From: Xestospongia muta
Taxonomy: Eukaryota > Porifera > Demospongiae > Haplosclerida > Petrosiidae
Assembly: GCA_963693285.1 (NCBI GenBank)
Contig: OY848926.1
Location: forward strand, 5,564,501 to 5,628,500
Reading direction: 5' to 3'
Length of the DNA stretch: 64,000 nucleotides
Position 1 is the stretch's first letter, and each line of letters starts with the position of its first letter. Made by a program: the position numbers and the translations under genes. Shown one piece after another: positions 61,501 through 64,000 of the stretch. The notes below the pieces were generated by a model. The model did no database searches and was not told the origin of the DNA. It saw only the letters and a program-made list of their open reading frames with translations.

Positions 61501-64000
61501 TGAGACAAATCATTCTTCCAGTCCTCTAAATCCTGTTCCATTTTACTGGCTCGACATTGTAGTACTTGCACAACATTGTCAATAGCACAAGGAAATACCA
61601 TACTCCATCCAATATATTTATCATTACCACATTGTTGCAATGATATTAAAACATCAGCAATTCGACAAACAGTATGAAAGATCTGTGAAGAGTAGAGGTA
61701 AACAGTTTTTCATAATCAATTAACTTAGTAGCTTACATCAAGGAATAAATCTACTTTTTGTCTCTCTTCAGATTCTCTTCCAGTAATCAATACTAATTTA
61801 CTCTCTAGATCCCTCACTTCATCCAAAGTATATTGTAGTTTGTGTATTCTCTTTGTGTTAGACTGTTTCAGTTTCAAGTGAATAGCTGATGATCTACTTG
61901 TAAGAATTCCTTTCCTTGAGGTACCAATCTCATATGAGCCATAAGTGATGATGTTTTTCATTTGACCAAATGAAGTGATCTCAACAGATCCTTGTGTCTC
62001 TTTTACTGATTGATACCAATCAATTTCACATTCACAAATTCTCTAAAAGAAAAGTTGTAATTCTAACTAGCATAGCTCTTAAAACAAACATTACCATCAT
62101 TTCTGGTAGAGTAGGAGCATGTTCCAGTGTCTCCCAAATAGTCTTGCAGTGTTCTTGAAGTTGCAGGTAACTTGCAGATTTAGGAAGTTTATAAATAAGA
62201 GGACCAAAACCACTTCCCACAGTTCGAAGATATGAGAGCTTATCTGTTGTCATATCTCCTTCTCCACCAGCAGCAGTAGCAAGAGCAACAGTAACAAAGT
62301 TTAAAAGACTGTTTACATCTGTAACATGCAAGGATTGAGTTGAACTGTATATAATTCAATATACCTGTAGCTACTTTCCTTATCCATTCTACAATTTTTT
62401 GACAATCTGCAAAAGCTTCCAGACACTTTCTCTTTTTATCATCTGTGGCATAGGCTTGTAAGAATCTACTTGCTTCTACTACACTCTGATCAATAGAATC
62501 TAGTGTTTGATCACCAAGACATGCTAACGTCTGAACAAAAGAAAATATGCAAGTGTTCATTCAACAACTCTCATATATTTCTTACATGTTTGGCAACTCT
62601 TTCAACTAATCTGAAGTCTCCAGTAAGACCCAGAGTATCACGGATTTTAATGAAAGCTTGTGCAGCCTCCTGATAGTTACATAAATCCCAGTATTGTCCC
62701 ATCTGTTCAACAACAGTTTTGACCCAGATAAAGTTACTAGTGGATTTTCCAGTACAGATACCAACACCAATGTGCAACTTTTTAAGATCAAGATATAATC
62801 TTTTTTGATTGGATGAGTAGTTAGCTTTGAAGAGAGTGTCAACAGCTGATAACTTTAACTTTCCTGAGTGAAGATCATCCAGCAATTTGACACATCGATC
62901 AAAGACAGGCTTCCATAAAAATTCATTAACTTGTGTAAATTGTAGCATTCCAATATCTTTTCTAACTTCACTAAGTCTCTCTTGCCAGAATCTGTTAAAC
63001 AGATCATTTGAATGAGTATAGGAGATAGTATAAAATCTTTCCAGATAAGGCTCAATAGGTTTAGCAGTAGGAAAGCACACGACTTGGTATCCACTATCAT
63101 TTGGAAGTTTTTGGCATAAACAATTGATCTTCTCCTCTCGGAAGTCCCTTTGAAGCATCCTTAACAACTCTGGCTGACCTAGCAAAAGGATTATAAAAAT
63201 GTGCATGTATAATTGATGGTCCCACTCACCAGTTACTACTTCACCAATATGATTAAGGAAATGTTCCAATCGAGAAGTGTATTCTGTAAAGTGTGCATAT
63301 TCTTTCAAACGCTGTGCAATGTTCCCTTGCAGTTCAGAAGCTTGAGTTAAAGACACAGATGCCATTGTACTACCGACAGCTTCACATAATTTGTTCATTT
63401 GTCCTTGCTTAGATTCAATGTGCTCCAATTCTTTTATTGTGACATTTCCAGATTGTATTTTTCTGCATACACCTTCAAGCTGGCTCAAGGCACAAGTAAC
63501 AATTAATTGCCAATCTTCCTGTAAACCTTTTTTGATTTCTAGTTGGCTTGCTAATAACAAGAAAAACATAATATTAATAATCCAACCACATGATACATAA
63601 TACCATGAATTTTCAGGAATCCTGGCCACAGTTCCCATTCCAATAAATCATCAAAAGGGACTTCCTGGTTTTCATGGAAATGAGGATATTTTTTTTTAAG
63701 AATGTTTCCAACTAATCCAATAATACGATGTGACTTAGTCTTTATAAGTTGATCCCATCTACGTATACTATGAGCCTAAAAGACAAAAAGATATATACAT
63801 AGCTTAGCTAATAATACTCAGGTACCTTGGCCTTGGACATAAGCTCATCCAAAGCTTCAGTAGCTATTATCATGACAATATTTCTGAAGAAATCTGGACT
63901 TTCTTCTCGAGATTCCACATTAATGAAAAGGTCAATCTTCAGCTCTGGTGGAGGAATTTTTGAAATCCTGTCTTTTACCAAAGATGAAATTAACATTTCT
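46881..64000 (-). CDS. RNF213: RNF213-like giant AAA+ E3 ubiquitin ligase, gene C (partial, 5' part beyond window)
   Basis: Third array member, minus strand, stop at 46881-46883. The window ends inside the N-terminal arm, in an exon reading SSLVKDRISKIPPPELKIDL, so the zinc ribbons, disordered region and CBM20 are not covered. Everything present matches gene B closely: UBA-like exon, AAA1-AAA6 with intact AAA2/3/4 motifs, E3 module without RING, RZ finger and C-terminal domain. Special to this copy: a MITE-like insertion in an AAA3-region intron, an in-frame insertion of nine codons just before the RZ finger, and a splice donor placed in a (GT)n run. No disabling change was seen. Confidence 0.88.
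49530..49710 (-). other. Gene C RZ finger
   Basis: Exon 49676-49710 gives QCPNGHPYFVSE; exon 49530-49627 gives CGEPMQQYNCPQCKC and AIGGQNHKL. All ligands and the His-x6-Cys pair are intact. Immediately N-terminal, at 49760-49800, the protein has extra residues (VNVGGRGALKG-type) compared with A and B. Confidence 0.87.
49711..53411 (-). other. Gene C E3 module (no RING visible)
   Basis: Landmarks as in B: QFPFFWLVKEAIDSKLESAK near 52570, SFFMEVVSSLCFGQSNPPEP near 51350, VDKVPVIRSFLLQLLLEHK near 51220. The expected RING place (about 51450-51781) reads SVRAVQLFVEHIVTKFSIDD and FLKSQPDFTKAKTVQNIQKV without a Cys/His cluster. Confidence 0.75.
53412..53600 (-). other. Gene C acidic linker (short form)
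   Basis: About 60 residues, including GKGNVNLEVEDLDNLEITEQ and EEMESEDLEQINSQ. Nearly the same as in gene B, half the length of gene A. Confidence 0.55.
56526..56541. repeat. (AC)8 microsatellite at a splice donor
   Basis: Eight AC units in a short intron of gene C. On the minus strand the exon reads AATAAGATG and runs directly into GTGTGTGTG, so the donor GT is part of the repeat. Genes A and B have ordinary GTAAAA and GTATGT donors at this place. Confidence 0.75.
57212..57393. mobile_element. MITE-like element, about 182 bp, in an intron of gene C
   Basis: Ends are imperfect inverted repeats of about 25 bp: both start CTATAA and share GGAGTATTAATACT versus GGAGTATGAATACT (13 of 14). TA dinucleotides flank it at 57210-57211 and 57394-57395, a Tc1/mariner-type target duplication. 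The matching introns of genes A and B lack it and look like empty sites. There is no coding capacity, so it would be non-autonomous. Confidence 0.7.
60436..61682 (-). other. Gene C exon with two UBA-like segments
   Basis: Homolog of the gene B exon. Segments are ESYGYSRNLILLGFERCARP and LIEAGFSLEECKIAAEQYPD followed by NTQKAMEFI, separated by an acidic stretch. The first has Gly-Tyr instead of Gly-Phe. The exon's final nine bases before the donor are missing compared with B, in frame. Confidence 0.6.
61730..64000 (-). other. Gene C N-terminal arm, partial
   Basis: Helical-arm exons related to those of gene B: DLESKLVLITGRESEERQKV near 61800, GSGFGPLIYKLP near 62210, VALATAAGGEGDMTT near 62270, and QEAAQAFIKIRDTLGLTGDF near 62640. 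It runs off the right edge of the window. Confidence 0.65.

Overview
This is eukaryotic, AT-rich DNA with dense, very short introns (mostly about 40-60 bp, GT-AG on the minus strand). It contains essentially one thing: a head-to-tail array of giant minus-strand genes homologous to animal RNF213 (mysterin), the dynein-like AAA+ ATPase and RZ-finger E3 ubiquitin ligase. Compact introns, base composition and an invertebrate-like RNF213 suggest a marine invertebrate. A demosponge such as Amphimedon is my best guess, but nothing in the window proves the species.

Layout, left to right on the + strand, with all genes transcribed right to left. 1-961 is the 3' flank of gene A. Its far left repeats the block found just upstream of the 5' ends of genes A and B, so a further array member probably starts just outside the window. 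Gene A: stop at 962, ATG at 22449, with a 5'UTR intron up to 22936. 23020-23780 is the spacer. Gene B: stop at 23781, ATG at 45510, with a 5'UTR intron up to 45966. 46050-46880 is the spacer. Gene C: stop at 46881, cut off at 64000 inside its N-terminal arm.

Each protein, N to C: three CxxC zinc ribbons; a long disordered region (Q-rich in B, with a coding 45-bp minisatellite); a CBM20-like carbohydrate-binding domain; a helical arm; an exon with two UBA-like segments; six AAA+ modules, with intact Walker motifs in AAA2, AAA3 and AAA4 and degenerate AAA1, AAA5 and AAA6; an acidic linker; the E3 module with an RZ finger; and a C-terminal domain. The AAA, E3 and C-terminal parts are nearly the same in all three copies, introns included in places. 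The N-terminal arms have diverged strongly.

The most striking observation is that none of the three copies has a RING finger where vertebrate RNF213 has one, while the RZ finger (Cys/His ligands and the His-Cys pair seven residues apart) is intact in all three. The array therefore looks like a lineage-specific expansion of RING-less, RZ-only RNF213-type ligases with diversified N-terminal regions. Other features of note are a paired UBA-like exon, a MITE-like insertion in a gene C intron, mosaic similarity that suggests gene conversion, and a shared promoter-proximal repeat with a palindrome.
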